NCBI GenBank assembly: GCA_963921935.1
Contig: OY998177.1
Span: 5,111,754 to 5,175,753 of the forward strand
DNA: 64,000 nt
DNA from: Galeruca laticollis
Lineage: Eukaryota; Arthropoda; Insecta; Coleoptera; Chrysomelidae
Direction: 5' to 3'
The position numbers and the translations under genes were made by a program. Under the pieces are notes generated by a model. It saw nothing but the letters and a program-made list of their open reading frames with translations, did no database searches and was not told the DNA's origin. Below, one piece after another: positions 22,838-34,547 of the stretch (positions within the stretch are counted from its first letter, which is position 1; every line of letters starts with the position of its first letter).

Positions 22838-23610
22838 TGTAGAGGAAGGGAATAAAAACTTCGATTTATTCTGCGCTGGTTCGATGGTATGAGAAAACAT
22901 TTAACATCATATTTTTCCGTTCCTACATATCCTTGAGCGATGCGATAGCTAAATGCATTTTGTTCTCGAAGGACCACTCTAAATTGACCGTTAGAGACGG
23001 TTTAAAAGTCAAACGGGAGTAATAGGAAACTAATGAAAACGAGACATAATATAAATATACCTTATATTACGATTTATTAGTCAATTGACTAGGATTCAGG
23101 AAAAGGTATACAAAAACCAGAAGTGACCGGATGTTTATATCACTTCACTTAGTAAACAATTTACTGAAATATTTTCCCTCCAAATCTATCAATAATTAAA
23201 TATAAAGTTATTACAAACACACAAATCTAGAAACACTGATGGAAGAGAGCCGGCAACGATGTAAAATGTAACTAATTTAATTATATAAAAATATTGTTGA
23301 ATGTTCAATTGCCATCAATTTTATGCGAGTTAATACAACTGAAGAAAATCTAATCTTACTTGCTTGGTTCCTTAATGCACTAAAACACTACTTTAACTAA
23401 TTATGGTGGCGAACTACATGTTTACTGTTAGACGGTTCAAGGAAGAAGAGAATATAAAATGTGAAATGAACGTCAGCCGGCCAGGGCTAGCAAAAAATTA
23501 GCGTTTTTTCCTATTCGTTTCGGGATCGTTTGTAACAGCCGATATTGAAAATATATGAATCGTTAGATTTGTAGAAAGAGAATCACTAAGTTTAAAAGGG
23601 ATTTTAAACA
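22838..23610 (-). repeat. 3' LTR of the BEL/Pao element
   Basis: 773 bp, TGTTTAAAATCCC...CCTCTACA on the minus strand. The sequence directly upstream on that strand is pyrimidine-rich (CCTTGCCCCTCCCAGTA), so a standard polypurine tract is not seen on the coding strand. Confidence 0.95.
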
Positions 23611-23680
23611 TACTGGGAGGGGCAAGGTTTAAACTATAGTTTAAACAATTTAAAGTGTAATAATTATAATCCAACAGCAT

Positions 23681-25111
23681 TTAATTCGCTAAAGGAAGTG
23701 GTGCTAATTTTACGATGAGCCTGGTGTATTCACCATCGGCAGTCTTGAGTTTGACTGCTCGGACCTTATCATCCTTGCCTGTGAGAACTTCCGTTATTCG
23801 GGCCAACGGCCAATTGAGCGGAGGTCTATCTTCTGACTTTACTAATACTAGATCTCCGATTTTGAAATTTTCAGCAGGTTTTTTCCATTTAGGCCTATGC
23901 TGGAGTTGGTTAAGATAATCAATGGACCACTTACGCCAAAAACTTTGCTGGACGCGGGTACATTGTGCCCAAAATGATAAGCGGTTTAAGGGAGTTTCAC
24001 AGACATCCCTTTCTGGAAAGGCAGTCAAAGGTGCTCCAATTAGGAAATGACCAGGGGTCAAGGGTAAGAGGTCGTTTGGGTTAGAAGAAAGAGGAGACAG
24101 AGGTCTGCTATTTAGAATGGCTTCAATTTGAATTAGGATAGTGGATATCTGTTCTTATGTGAAAACAGGCATTCCTAGCAAACGGACTAGGTGGGATTTG
24201 GCGCTTTTAACGGCCGCCTCCCATAAACCTCCCCAGTGTGGGCTACGGGCTGGGATAAACTTCCATGAGATCTCATTATGACTCAGGAAGGTTTGAATGT
24301 GGTTAAAACTCTCGTGAGAGCGGAAAAAAGAAGCCAGTTCTTTCAACTGATTGTTAGCTCCAATGAAATTTGTTCCATTGTCGCTATAGATAGTATTTGG
24401 ATTCCCTCTTCGCCCAATAAATATTTTAAGGGCGGCTACAAATGATTGAGTTGAGAGATCACTGACGACCTCAATGTGCACAGCCTTAGTGACCATGCAA
24501 ATAAAAATGGCTAGGTAAGATTTCAATAAAGGAGATTTCTTCAGATGTGAAGAACGTGTTTGAATAGGGCCGGCAAAATCAACTCCACACTTAGAAAACG
24601 GTCGGGAAATCTGAACTCTATCTGGAGGTAATGGAGCCATAATCTGGGTGCCCATTTGAGTATTAAATCTATGACACAGTACACATTTTCTCAAAAGCTT
24701 TTTCACTTGACGAACTCCTCCCAGTGGCCAATATCGCCTGCGAAGGTTTCCGAGAACATTTTGAGGACCACTATGCCCTAGACGTTTGTGCTCTTGCGAG
24801 ATTAACAAACTTACAACAAAATGATTGGATGGTAACAATAGCGGGTGCTTCTGGTCATAATTTAGATCGGCGTACTGCAAACGTCCTCCGACCCTTAATA
24901 GTCCAGATTCATCGAGGAAAATGTTAAGTGGTAATAAAAGTTTATTTTGAATAGGTTTTTTATTCCTTAACAAACAAATTTCTTCAGAAAAGCACTCTTT
25001 CTGAATTTGTCTAATTATAAAGTCATGGGCTGATTTCAGTTCTTCGACCGACAAAAAAGTTCCACTTTCTGTTGAAAGTCGCCTTCGCGGCAAATCGAAG
25101 TAGATAGGCAA
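23681..25111 (-). pseudogene. Integrase and pol C-terminus of the BEL/Pao element
   Basis: The zinc finger HKRLGHSGPQNVL...CVLCHRF is followed by the catalytic core with CGVDFAGP, YSDNGTNF and HWGGLWEAAV. The frame is stopped at 24155-24157 (TAA after GMPVFT) but continues in the same frame through TPGHFLIGAPL to a C-terminal module with FKIGDLVLVKSEDRPPLNWP and ends at 23681. The stop is a single codon change. The join with the RT-RNase H frame (overlap 25111-25023) needs one indel. Confidence 0.9.
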
Positions 25112-26603
25112 TTACGCGGGGTAGTCCTCTAAATGTCGAATATTTATTCAAGATTGAATTCCAAAAGCTTTCCTGTGATAATAAACCAACTAAATTTACC
25201 TTTCTCGTTTCCGGTAAACTTTCGACCATACGAAAAGTGTCTAATGAATCAAATTTATCGGTTTCTATAAGAAAATGAGGGCCATTAAACCAAAGCATTC
25301 TGCTCTTTTCGGAAAAACAACCTCTAGATAAGCTGTCGGCAGGGTTAAGATGAGTATTAATGTGTCTCCAAATGAAACTTGAACTATTTTCTTGAATGAT
25401 GAGAACTCGTCGGGATACAAAAGGTGAAAATTTACTTGCTGTATACTTTATCCAGCTAAGAGAAACAAGAGAATCACTCCAAAGATTAAGACTATCAAAT
25501 TGAACTAAACTAGAAAAAATTTTAACTATTCGATTAGCTAGTTTGGAGACCAACTCCATAGCACAGAGTTCTAGCTTAGGAACTGTTAACACCTTTTTCA
25601 GTGGATTTACTCTCGACTTGGCAGCGACTAAACGAGATGACCTAGAATGGTCGGAGTAACTAACTACAAAATAAATGCAACCACCGTATGCTACTTGGCT
25701 TGCATCAGAGAACCCGTGGAGGGATAAGGAAACGACTTTTTTGTCTTCAGCTAATCGTCGTGGAATAGATACATTAGTACTTTCCAATAACAGGGATAAG
25801 AATTTTTCCCACTTTTGTAAGATATCTGCATCAGAAATGGGAGAGTCCCAGCCCAGATTGAATTGCCAGAGTTTTTGCATAATCAATTTGCCTGAAACCA
25901 CTAAAGGATTAATAACTCCTAATGGATCATAAACGCTACTTAGAATTGATAATATGATACGTTTGGTTATGATGGGCATATTTGGGACTACTAAAGTTTT
26001 TATATTCAACGTATCAAAAACGGAATTCCACTTTAAACCCAAAATTTTACGGGATTCAGTTAAGTTGAGATCTAGTTCAGACTTGGAAACTAGCGATTGC
26101 TTGTTCAAAAATGCGACAGAGTTTGATTTCCATTTATGTAGCTCGAAACCGTGTCGGTTTAGGACTTTGTTTATTTCTATGTACAATTTATCTAGGTTAC
26201 GGTAGTCATTAGTACCGCTCAAAATATCGTCCATATATGTTTGATTCAAAAGCGCATTTTGAGCTTCTGAACACTCCGGATTTCTCAAAGCTATTTCCTT
26301 AAGAACGCGGGTGGCCAAAAATGGAGCATAATTTTGTCCGAAACTAAGACTAGATAACTCAATACATTTGAATGAGTCGGATGGGTCATCGCGCCACAAA
26401 ATATTCTGTAAGTGGCGTTGCTCCGGGTTGATGTCAATCATTCTATACATCATTTTGATATCTGCACAGAGGACAAACCGAAAATATCGAAATCGGCATA
26501 ATATATCAAATAAGTTAAGTTGAACTTGGTAGCCTTTAAGAGTTAAGTCGTTAAGAGCTATTCCCGAGTCAGTTTTTGCAGAAAAATCCATTACAACTCT
26601 CAA
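25023..26603 (-). pseudogene. Reverse transcriptase and RNase H of the BEL/Pao element
   Basis: This long open frame contains RVVMDFSAKTDSGIALND, the catalytic box TYMDDILSG (BEL/Pao usually has YVDD), and then RNase H with LHGFSDASQVAYGG, VPKLELCAMELVSKL and WSDSLVSLSWI, followed by HLNPADSLSRG. Upstream, 26747-26604 reads the RT start (HRAVLREECVTTKLRVV) after a stop and frame change. The ORF is intact over 526 codons, but it is isolated from gag-protease and integrase by frame breaks. Confidence 0.9.
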
Positions 26604-26747
26604 TTTGGTGGTGACACATTCCTCTCGTAGTACTGCCCGATGAGGGATAAAATATTAAAATTCAGTACCGGAACGGTTCATTAAATTCAAAGGTATTACT
26701 TTGGCATGGTTCATTGTCAAATATTCGACTACAACATTTTTATAAGA

Positions 26748-27866
26748 TTAAAAAAACTTGAAATTTTGTAAAAAAATTTTCTCTAGTGCGAAAAATCTCT
26801 GCCTTGCCATCCAAAAAGATTGTCCCAGTCTTTTATTTTTGTCAGTGGAAAGCGGCATATCAACCTGGAATCTGCCGGAAGGTAAAACTTGCGTAGTAGA
26901 CAGGAAGAGGTTTTCTGCAATTTGATCTTCTATTTTAGACGACTCCGATTCTTTGGGCACGTCTTCAATTTCCCAGAATTTTTCGACAAGCTGAGAAAGG
27001 TTCTCAGTACTGTTTAAGGTTTCATCTTTTATGGATAAAAAGGACAACATAAAATTGTTTTGGGACGACTGTTTGTCAGCCACTGATGGAGAGATTGGTC
27101 CAGCAATTACATAACCTAAGTGTGTGTTTACTAACGAGGGCATATCGATACCCAAGCTGAAATTTTCATTACGTAATAAGCTAAAGTATATGTCAGCTCC
27201 AATCAAAATGTCTATTTGGCCTGGCTGAAAAAAGGTAGGATCAGCTAACTCGATCCTAACATTTTCTGGAAATTTAAGTTTTTCCGTTGAAACTGAGAAC
27301 TGGGGCAGTTTATCAGTAATCTTTTCAATGACCGCACAAGATACAGTGAAGATCTTTTCGGGATAAACTTGGGAACCGAATGAAATCTGGATAGAGTCGA
27401 AACTTTGCGTACAAGATTTGCCACCAAGGCCAACAATATTGACAGTCCTTGACTGTCTATTTATGCCCAAACAACTTGTTAAATGCGAAGAAACTACACT
27501 CATTTGACTGGTCGAATCTAATAACGCACGAGCGACAATTACCCGACCGTCTGCACAAAAAACGTCTACAAGGGCTGTAGGTAAAAGAACAATTTTGTGT
27601 GAGAAAGAAATTGTGGAAAAGGAAGTTACATTATCCTCTGGTGCAACTAAGTTATCAGGGCTCTTATTGGTTTCTGGTGGTTGAACAGTGACGAAGCTAG
27701 AATTATTGTTTGACCTATTTACAGAGTTTCTGGATTCAAAATTTACATTATTTGGTTGACGACTATTTGTTCTGGTTTCAGCATTACTAGGGTTATTACG
27801 TTGTTCATGTGAATGGCTGTTTGGACTAGATTCGAAGTGCAAAAGGAATGGTGTTGCTTGTTGCAA
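26748..27866 (-). pseudogene. Protease region of the BEL/Pao element
   Basis: After a Pro/Asn/Ser-rich linker the frame reads ARALLDSTSQMSVVSSHL, the active-site loop of BEL/Pao proteases in which the usual Asp-Ser-Gly is Asp-Ser-Thr, and GQIDILIGADIYFSLL. A FWEIEDVPKESE stretch leads towards RT. The glycine replacement should impair the enzyme. A one-base indel near 27843 separates it from the second gag zinc knuckle, and another break near 26750 separates it from RT. Confidence 0.85.
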
Positions 27867-27869
27867 CTC

Positions 27870-29055
27870 AAACAGCGTTTCAAAGATTTGCAGTACGCAA
27901 ACAAGTGTTGGGAGCTAAGACAATTTAGACATTAACCTTTAGATTTGGCTAACTGGTACCTTTCCTGGGGTTTCAGGGAGAGGAACTTTCTACATTTATA
28001 CAGCGTGTGATTTGGCTCAGAGCAACATGTACATGAAGTTTTAGCTTGATAGTTATTACTATTGGAACTACGAAAATTGTTTGCATGAGAAGTATGGTTA
28101 CTATTGGAATTATCGATACGACTGAAAAGATTCACTTTTGCTCTAGGTTGATCAAGAGGTTTAACGGACCTATTATTCTCGAACAAGTTCAAGCCCTCTA
28201 ACATAGTGTATCGTTTTTTGAGAAACTGGAAGAAATTGCCACAAGTAGGATTTTTTCAGCATCCCTACTACCTTCAAACTCTTTCCTTGATTGAAAGTCT
28301 AATTTCTGTTCAAGCAAGAAAACTATAAGCGACTCGAAATTCACTTCTGAAGTTAAGCCTACATTTCTAATTAAGTCTAGCGTTTTTTTCGCTGTAATAT
28401 AAAATTCTCGAAGCTCCGTTGGATTACTTTTCGTTACGGGTTTCTGTTCCACCAATGTTTTATACAAAGTATGTATTAAAGTGACCTGATTGTCATACGT
28501 ACCCTTCAAAATGGTTAAAGCAACTTCTAAATTTTGGTTTGTCACGCTTAAAGAATCTATTAATTGCAAAGGTTGATTGCGCAACAATGATTTTAGATAA
28601 TAAAACTTTTCTCCTTCTGACTTGAGCTTTGAGTTATTCAATACTAGAGCGGAGAACAAATCAAAAAAAGAATGCCACTCTGAGGCATCCCCCGAAAAGG
28701 GTTTAATATTAATTTTAGGTAAAGATACGTTGGAAGCGCTGGTTTCCAGTACGGCTTCCGAATTATATTTGAATTTATCAAGACGTGATTCAAGCTTGGC
28801 GATATTGAATTCAAACCGATCTGAATTGGCATCCTCCTCAGATGTACCTTCCGAAGAGGCTTCCTCATCAGTTAATGAAATAATTTCGCCTTGTATTTGG
28901 CGATAGTTTTCGTAATAACCTATAAGACTATTCAACTTGACCGATAATAGATGAGCCTCCTCGCTACCGTCCAAATTATTTATAAAATTTTCTAATCGAC
29001 TAAGCTGTGCTTTACAGCCTCTGAGTTTATTTTTGAGATGCTTTAATTCAGACAT
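27870..29055 (-). pseudogene. Gag of the BEL/Pao element
   Basis: It starts at ATG 29055 (MSELKHLKNKLRGCKAQLSR) with a coiled-coil-like N-terminus and then LPKINIKPFSGDASEWHSFF, the conserved BEL/Pao Gag core. A one-base indel in an A-run near 28250 shifts the frame to FQFLKKRYTMLEGL. A zinc knuckle CTCCSEPNHTLYKC follows. A TAA near 27938 then interrupts just before a second Cys cluster (CLNCLSSQHLFAYC, CLSCNKQHH). Gag forms the particle. Confidence 0.85.
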
Positions 29056-30434
29056 TTTGAACAAAGTATGTATTCAATCACTGTAACGGCAAACTACAAA
29101 AAAATTATAAACGGTTTTATTTAACTCGAATAATGTGACTAAACCAATGAAATACATCAAATTAGCGTTTGTAGCAAATCATTTGCGACACGCATATACT
29201 TACACAGTTTGGCGTAAATTGGCGGAAGAAAAACAAATTGCTATCAAATGGATTACTCAAAAGTAATTCACAAATTGTTCAAACAATGTTTGCATGAATA
29301 GCACTAATAATAATAAAAAACAGGAATGGCGTAAATAGCGATGATAATCAAATATGACGTTAACTCGTTATGTCAAATTAGTCAAATAAATTGTTGATAA
29401 ACAACTAACAAAGTAAAATGGCGTATAAATTTTCAATATTGAATTGATCAAATAGATTTTTATTAAATATAGATAAATATAGCACACAAACTCTCTAAGC
29501 AAAATGAACAAGAAAAACCAAATATTGAATTAAATATTTTGTATCAAATCGATTGACGATAAATCGCTCACATATTATTTTAACAACATTTGTGTAAATA
29601 GCTAAAAAAATCAAACATGTCTAGCAAATAAGTTTTTGATATCAATATCAAATAAATTGTTGATAAATAACACACAATGTACGCATAAATAGCAAAAAAT
29701 CAAGGATAGCCAATAAATTGTATAAAATCAATGAAAGAAATTGTCAAAAAATAATTCACAAATTATCAAAACGACATTAGCGTATAATATCGAGAGAAAT
29801 CAAATATCGCATGTTTTGTATAAATGGCGATGGAAAATTAAGTATTCAACAATATTGGCGTAGATAAAGAATCTAAATATAGTAAATATTTCTTTTTCAC
29901 ATCAATAAAAATCTAATCCCATAATAGATACAAATGACCCAGTAGACAAATATAATGATAATATAATATTACAAAGAGTTTTTTATAAATAGATGTTTAC
30001 AGTTCCATAAACCACACATTCCATTGAATGTAGATAAAAACAAATGTTTTCCTTCGAACACTTGCTGAAATATTCTCTGAAGAGTGAAGTTTTTTCTTTC
30101 TGTCGGCTAGAAAAACAATTGCCGGCCGGCGATAGCTACCTCAGTTGTTCTGGTCGAACGACTGTCTTGAATTCGAGGTTGCCGGTTCTTCCAAATATTC
30201 CGAAATATAGGACTCGCTGAATACAGAGTTCGTAAAACAACGATTGCGTAAATGGAATTAAATACACGATATACCGGTATTCAACTGGTGATTATGAAGA
30301 TAAGCTTGAGAATGTCTCACTCGCGTTGTAAATTTATAACTTAATTTCCGCGACGTAGACCTTCTGGTTTTGTAACCTTGGATTTCAATATTTAAAATAG
30401 ATATAGGAAAAGGCTCTTAGCTTTAGGAACTCTA
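29056..30434 (-). other. Leader of the BEL/Pao element with degenerate internal repeats
   Basis: This is about 1.4 kb of AT-rich DNA with no open frame. Variants of GGCGTAAATAGC recur at about 29211, 29329, 29423, 29590, 29675, 29776, 29819 and 29860, and variants of CAAATTGTTGATAAA at about 29273, 29387, 29652 and 29739. The 30065-30300 part is non-repetitive. Confidence 0.6.
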
Positions 30435-30451
30435 TCCGGCCCGAAGGACCA
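30435..30451 (-). other. Primer-binding site, tyrosine tRNA type
   Basis: The minus strand reads TGGTCCTTCGGGCCGGA shortly after the 5' LTR. It matches the complement of the tRNA-Tyr(GUA) 3' end except at one position. Confidence 0.7.
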
Positions 30452-30460
30452 AAAAGAATA

Positions 30461-31234
30461 TGTAGAGGAAGGGAATAAAAACTTCGATTTATTCTGCGCT
30501 GGTTCGATGGTATGAGAAAACATTTAACATCATATTTTTCCGTTCCTACATATCCTTGAGCGATGCGATAGCTAAATGCATTTTGTTCTCGAAGGACCAC
30601 TCTAAATTGACCGTTAGAGACGGTTTAAAAGTCAAACGGGAGTAATAGGAAACTAATGAAAACGAGACATAATATAAATATACCTTATATTACGATTTAT
30701 TAGTCAATTGACTAGGATTCAGGAAAAGGTATACAAAAACCAGAAGTGACCGGATGTTTATATCACTTCACTTAGTAAACAATTTACTGAAATATTTTCC
30801 CTCCAAATCTATCAATAATTAAATATAAAGTTATTACAAACACACAAATCTAGAAACACTGATGGAAGAGAGCCGGCAACGATGTAAAATGTAACTAATT
30901 TAATTATATGAAAATATTGTTGAATGTTCAATTGCCATCAATTTTATGCGAGTTAATACAACTGAAGAAAATCTAATCTTACTTGCTTGGTTCCTTAATG
31001 CACTAAAACACTACTTTAACTAATTATGGTGGCGAACTACATGTTTACTGTTAGACGGTTCAAGGAAGAAGAGAATATAAAATGTGAAATGAACGTCAGC
31101 CGGCTAGGGCTAGCAAAAAATTAGCGTTTTTTCCTATTCGTTTCGGGATCGTTTGTAACAGCCGATATTGAAAATATATGAATCGGTTAGATTTGTAGAA
31201 AGAGAATCACTAAGTTTAAAAGGGATTTTAAACA
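30461..31234 (-). repeat. 5' LTR of the BEL/Pao element
   Basis: 774 bp, nearly identical to 22838-23610. The differences seen by eye are one A/G change (TATATGAAAAT), one C/T change (GCCGGCTAGGG) and one extra G. Confidence 0.95.
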
Positions 31235-31239
31235 CACCT

Positions 31240-31445
31240 CGTACATCTTAGAATTTAATATAACTCTTTCCTGTTATCTATATGTAACCAATTAGCAGAT
31301 AGACAATTGCACTTAATGATATTAATAAAAAAATGAACAGTTTATACATATTTTTAATCATAATTCATTTGTTCATTTGAGTTTTTTTTACTGTTCCAAT
31401 AATAACCGACCACTTATTGATAATACATTTACCTCAATCGCCAAT
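31240..31445. other. AT-rich remnant between the BEL element and LTR copy B
   Basis: Without the BEL insertion it would continue the leader of the Mag-like element at 22700-22837. I see no gene or repeat in it. Confidence 0.4.
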
Positions 31446-31706
31446 TGTGGTATCCTGGTGGGAACACTTAAACACTTCGTTCAAGTAGTTGTGGTATAAG
31501 AGTATTTAACAGCTAACAATTATAATCTTTAACCCAATTATTAATTATATGTGAATCTAATACAATAATATTTAACATCAACCGTTTTTACCCAGAGATC
31601 AGGTAATACTGACTATTGATTTGAATATAATGTGAATTATCATCTACACTTTTATGTGATAACAAATAAATATATTTTAATTCTTAGTCATTGTCGTGCT
31701 CCCACA
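31446..31706 (-). repeat. LTR copy B, apparently solo
   Basis: 261 bp, TGTGG...CCACA, the same length and sequence family as 3917-4177. No pol sequence adjoins it. The flanks (CCAAT and GTGGT) do not form a target duplication. Confidence 0.65.
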
Positions 31707-31724
31707 GTGGTCAAGCTGGTTCAT

Positions 31725-34338
31725 ATTCAAACTGCAGTAAAAAGCTGCTCCTGTTGACAAAAGAGGAAAACATGGTTCCAAACATCGAAAATTAAACCCC
31801 GTTGCAAGTAGCCAAATTCAGGAACATATCGCTTAATTCGGGCCAGATTGAGTATTTATAGCTGGCACAATTCAAGGGGACCGTTTTAAGTGAAGAACTT
31901 AATATAAACAAAATGTTTCAGATGTTTATAGAGAAGTGCCTTGCTGTATTTGTATCGTATGACAGCTATAGAAATATTTTTAACACAAAATTCAATATTT
32001 CATTTGGCTACCCGAGAACAACAGATACATGTAGCAAGTGTGATGAGCTCATCACAAAAATTAAAACCCTTCATTCTTTTGATGATGCTGCTCAGATAAA
32101 AGCCGAGATAAAAGCTCTACCGAAAATAAATTGCATAAAACTCGTGCTCAAGTTTTCTGAGATAGAAAGCATGCTGCCAGAATGAAAACTACGATAACTA
32201 TAGAATATGAAGCCATCGTCATGGGTTTTCAAAAGAATATTTTGTTGCCCAACATCATATCGAATGATGTTTATTTATTTATTATAGATGACAATTTTTC
32301 ATTTAATATTCATATTATCTTCAGGGAAATCAACCTTTTTACATATCCTGAATATTAGTCAAAAAAGGAGCTGACGAAGTGTGATGGTTTCTCTTCTACT
32401 ATATTTTCAATTAACTACTGGTGGAAGTGCGCCGTCTTCACATTTTTTGTGACTTGGCTGGAGGTCGAAATAAAAATTTTATGGTTGGTCAGTTTCTTCA
32501 CTATGTTTCCATAATAAGAAGCGACTAGATATCATTCACTGTTTCAAATGAAACTTACTGTTAATATGATATTATTCAAGTCACATTTCCCATGAGAGGA
32601 CATTCTTGCCAAGAATGTGATAAAAATATGGGATTAATCAATCTAAAGACAAGAATGGGGGTACTCAAAGATTGGGTCGATGTATTAGAAAACAAATGAA
32701 AAAATCCATAACCGTTTAATGTTATAGATGTGGACCAGACAGTGACTAAACAGTGGACTACTTTTCTGCAAGGAAAATTTGTACATAAGTGTCCAATATT
32801 TATTTATTTTTTAACGGATTCACCATTTACAAGTAACTACAATAATTATAACATTACAGTGAACTAATCTAAGAATCTACTCGTACATTTCTAATTGGGT
32901 TCTTAAACATACTTAAAGAGTTAACAAAAGGATCAATATTATATTTATTAAACCATCTTAAACCTCTAGAAACAGGTTAGTTGTAACAGTAATTTGTGTT
33001 ATGATTTTTTATTGAAAATAATGGAGGATTCCTAGTTCTATGAGAAGTAACAAGAAGGTTAATTTGATTCAAAAGAATCAGACAATCAACTCCCCCACAT
33101 AAGATTTTATAAACTAATATCAAATCTGAATGAAAACAACGTGTTGTGATATCAGTTAGGTTCAGAGTGTTTAAAGTATTATGGTAATCGAATTGCCGAT
33201 ACATACCCATTTTGGATGAAATATATTTCAGAAATCTGATTTCAACATTTTCAATTTTTATAATATCACATTTATAAGAAGGAGACCACACTACAGAGGT
33301 GTACTCTAAATGAGGTCTTACCAAAGAACAGTATAGAGTTTTGAGAGTATTAAAAGAAAATTGCTTGCCATTTCTCATCAGAAACCCCAACATTTTACTA
33401 CTCCTAGCATTATTCATCTGACTTTTGAATGATAATTGCTGGTCAGTTGTAACCCCAAGGTCTTTTATTTCGTTGACCCTATCGAGAACCATACCTTTGA
33501 TGTTATGGTCATAGATAAAAAGATGTTTTGATCTCGAGAAACTGATAATATGGCATTTCTCTATATTGAGTTGTAAATTGTTTGTTATGGATTAATCAAA
33601 TAATAAATCCAAATTATTCTGGAGAACCTGACTATCCAATATATCAGTAATTGGAAGTTATAATTTAAGATCATCAGCAAACATTAAAAATTTAGCATGT
33701 TGAAGATGGTCACCTATATTGTTCACAAATAGGTTGAATAACAATGGACCACAATGTGAGCCCTGTGGAACACCAGAGGCAACAGGAATAGTGTTTGAAA
33801 TATAATTGTTCATTCTGACACATTGATAACGCTGAGTAAGAAAACTCTCAATCCAATTCAAAATGTAAGTCCCAAAGCCTAATGGTTTCAGTTTTTCTAT
33901 AAGTAACAAATTATTAACTCTATCAAATGCTTTGGAGAAATCCGTATAGACAGTATCAATCTGGATACCACTCTCCAAAGCGTCTAACAAATATTGCTTG
34001 TAGGAGAGTAAATTTGTGGAAGTTGATTTTCCTAAGCTCAAACCATGCTGTTCAGGAACTATTAAATTTCTGCATGTCCATGTAAGCTCACAGGTACTAA
34101 TTTATCCATATTTGTACAGCAAGTAAAATAACTTCGAGTGGTGAATGACAAATGTGGCCTTGTATTTTACCGTACCATGTATAACGGTAGTTGGATAAGT
34201 AAACAAATTACAAATACATTGAAAAAGTCCGTTGCCATACGAAACACCAACAAAGGCGAATTTGATGATTTGCAAGTACTAAATCGTTTTTGTAATCCAA
34301 GTGCTGAACAGTTTTATGCAAATTTGCTATATAACTGA
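31725..34338 (+). pseudogene. Decayed gene of a multi-copy insect family, cut by a LINE
   Basis: The left part reads, in changing frames, SSQIQEHIA, LSEELNINKMFQMFIEKC, NTKFNISFGYPRTTDTCSKC (open frame 31913-32185) and GFQKNILLPNIISNDVY. The right part (34138-34338) reads YNGSWISKQI and LQVLNRFCNPSAEQFYANL and then stops. I remember this order (FGYPRxDTCxxCD, then LPNIxTNDVYY, then a C-terminal RFC...FYxxL) from high-copy hypothetical proteins of insects, perhaps transposase-derived. The two parts are separated by a minus-strand LINE. A second C-terminal fragment is at 53708-54257. The function is not established. Confidence 0.5.
32796..34074 (-). mobile_element. 5'-truncated LINE (Jockey/CR1-like RT) with 6-bp target duplication
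   Basis: The minus strand has VPEQHGLSLGKSTSTNLL, VYTDFSKAFDRVNNLLLIEK, SGVPQGSHCGPLLFNLFVNN and FADDLKL (frame 34041-33658). A frame break follows, then SLVRPHLEYTSVVWSP in 33492-32977. It ends in an AAATAAATAAATAT tail at 32796-32815. TGTCCA occurs on both sides (32790-32795 and 34075-34080), giving a 6-bp duplication. Only the RT and C-terminus are present; the 5' half was lost at insertion, as is usual for LINEs. Confidence 0.85.
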
Positions 34339-34547
34339 AACATTAGCGACTACTTGTCGTTTTCCCAATAGCTCTAACATACGATTTGGTACTATAAAAA
34401 CAGTTTTCTCAATGAATTAATTATGTGACATCAATTGTTTTTTCTCTTTACTCTTCATTTACTTATACTGAAAAACGTTAAAGTCTACAATTTACTTTAT
34501 TGTGTACATATTTAGAGTATATACATGTTAGTATGTTTGTTTTTTAG

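Larger units (their letters stand above)
22838..31234 (-). mobile_element. Complete BEL/Pao retrotransposon with 5-bp target duplication
   Basis: LTRs at 22838-23610 and 30461-31234 flank gag and pol on the minus strand. The flanking pentamers are both CACCT (22833-22837 and 31235-31239), a 5-bp target duplication typical of BEL/Pao. By eye the two LTRs differ at only two substitutions and one indel, so the insertion is young. The coding region nevertheless carries several frameshifts and stops. The element inserted into the leader of the Mag-like Gypsy remnant. Confidence 0.95.

Noticed and set aside
28622..28906. Plus-strand frame of 94 codons
   Set aside because: Shadow of the BEL/Pao gag on the other strand.
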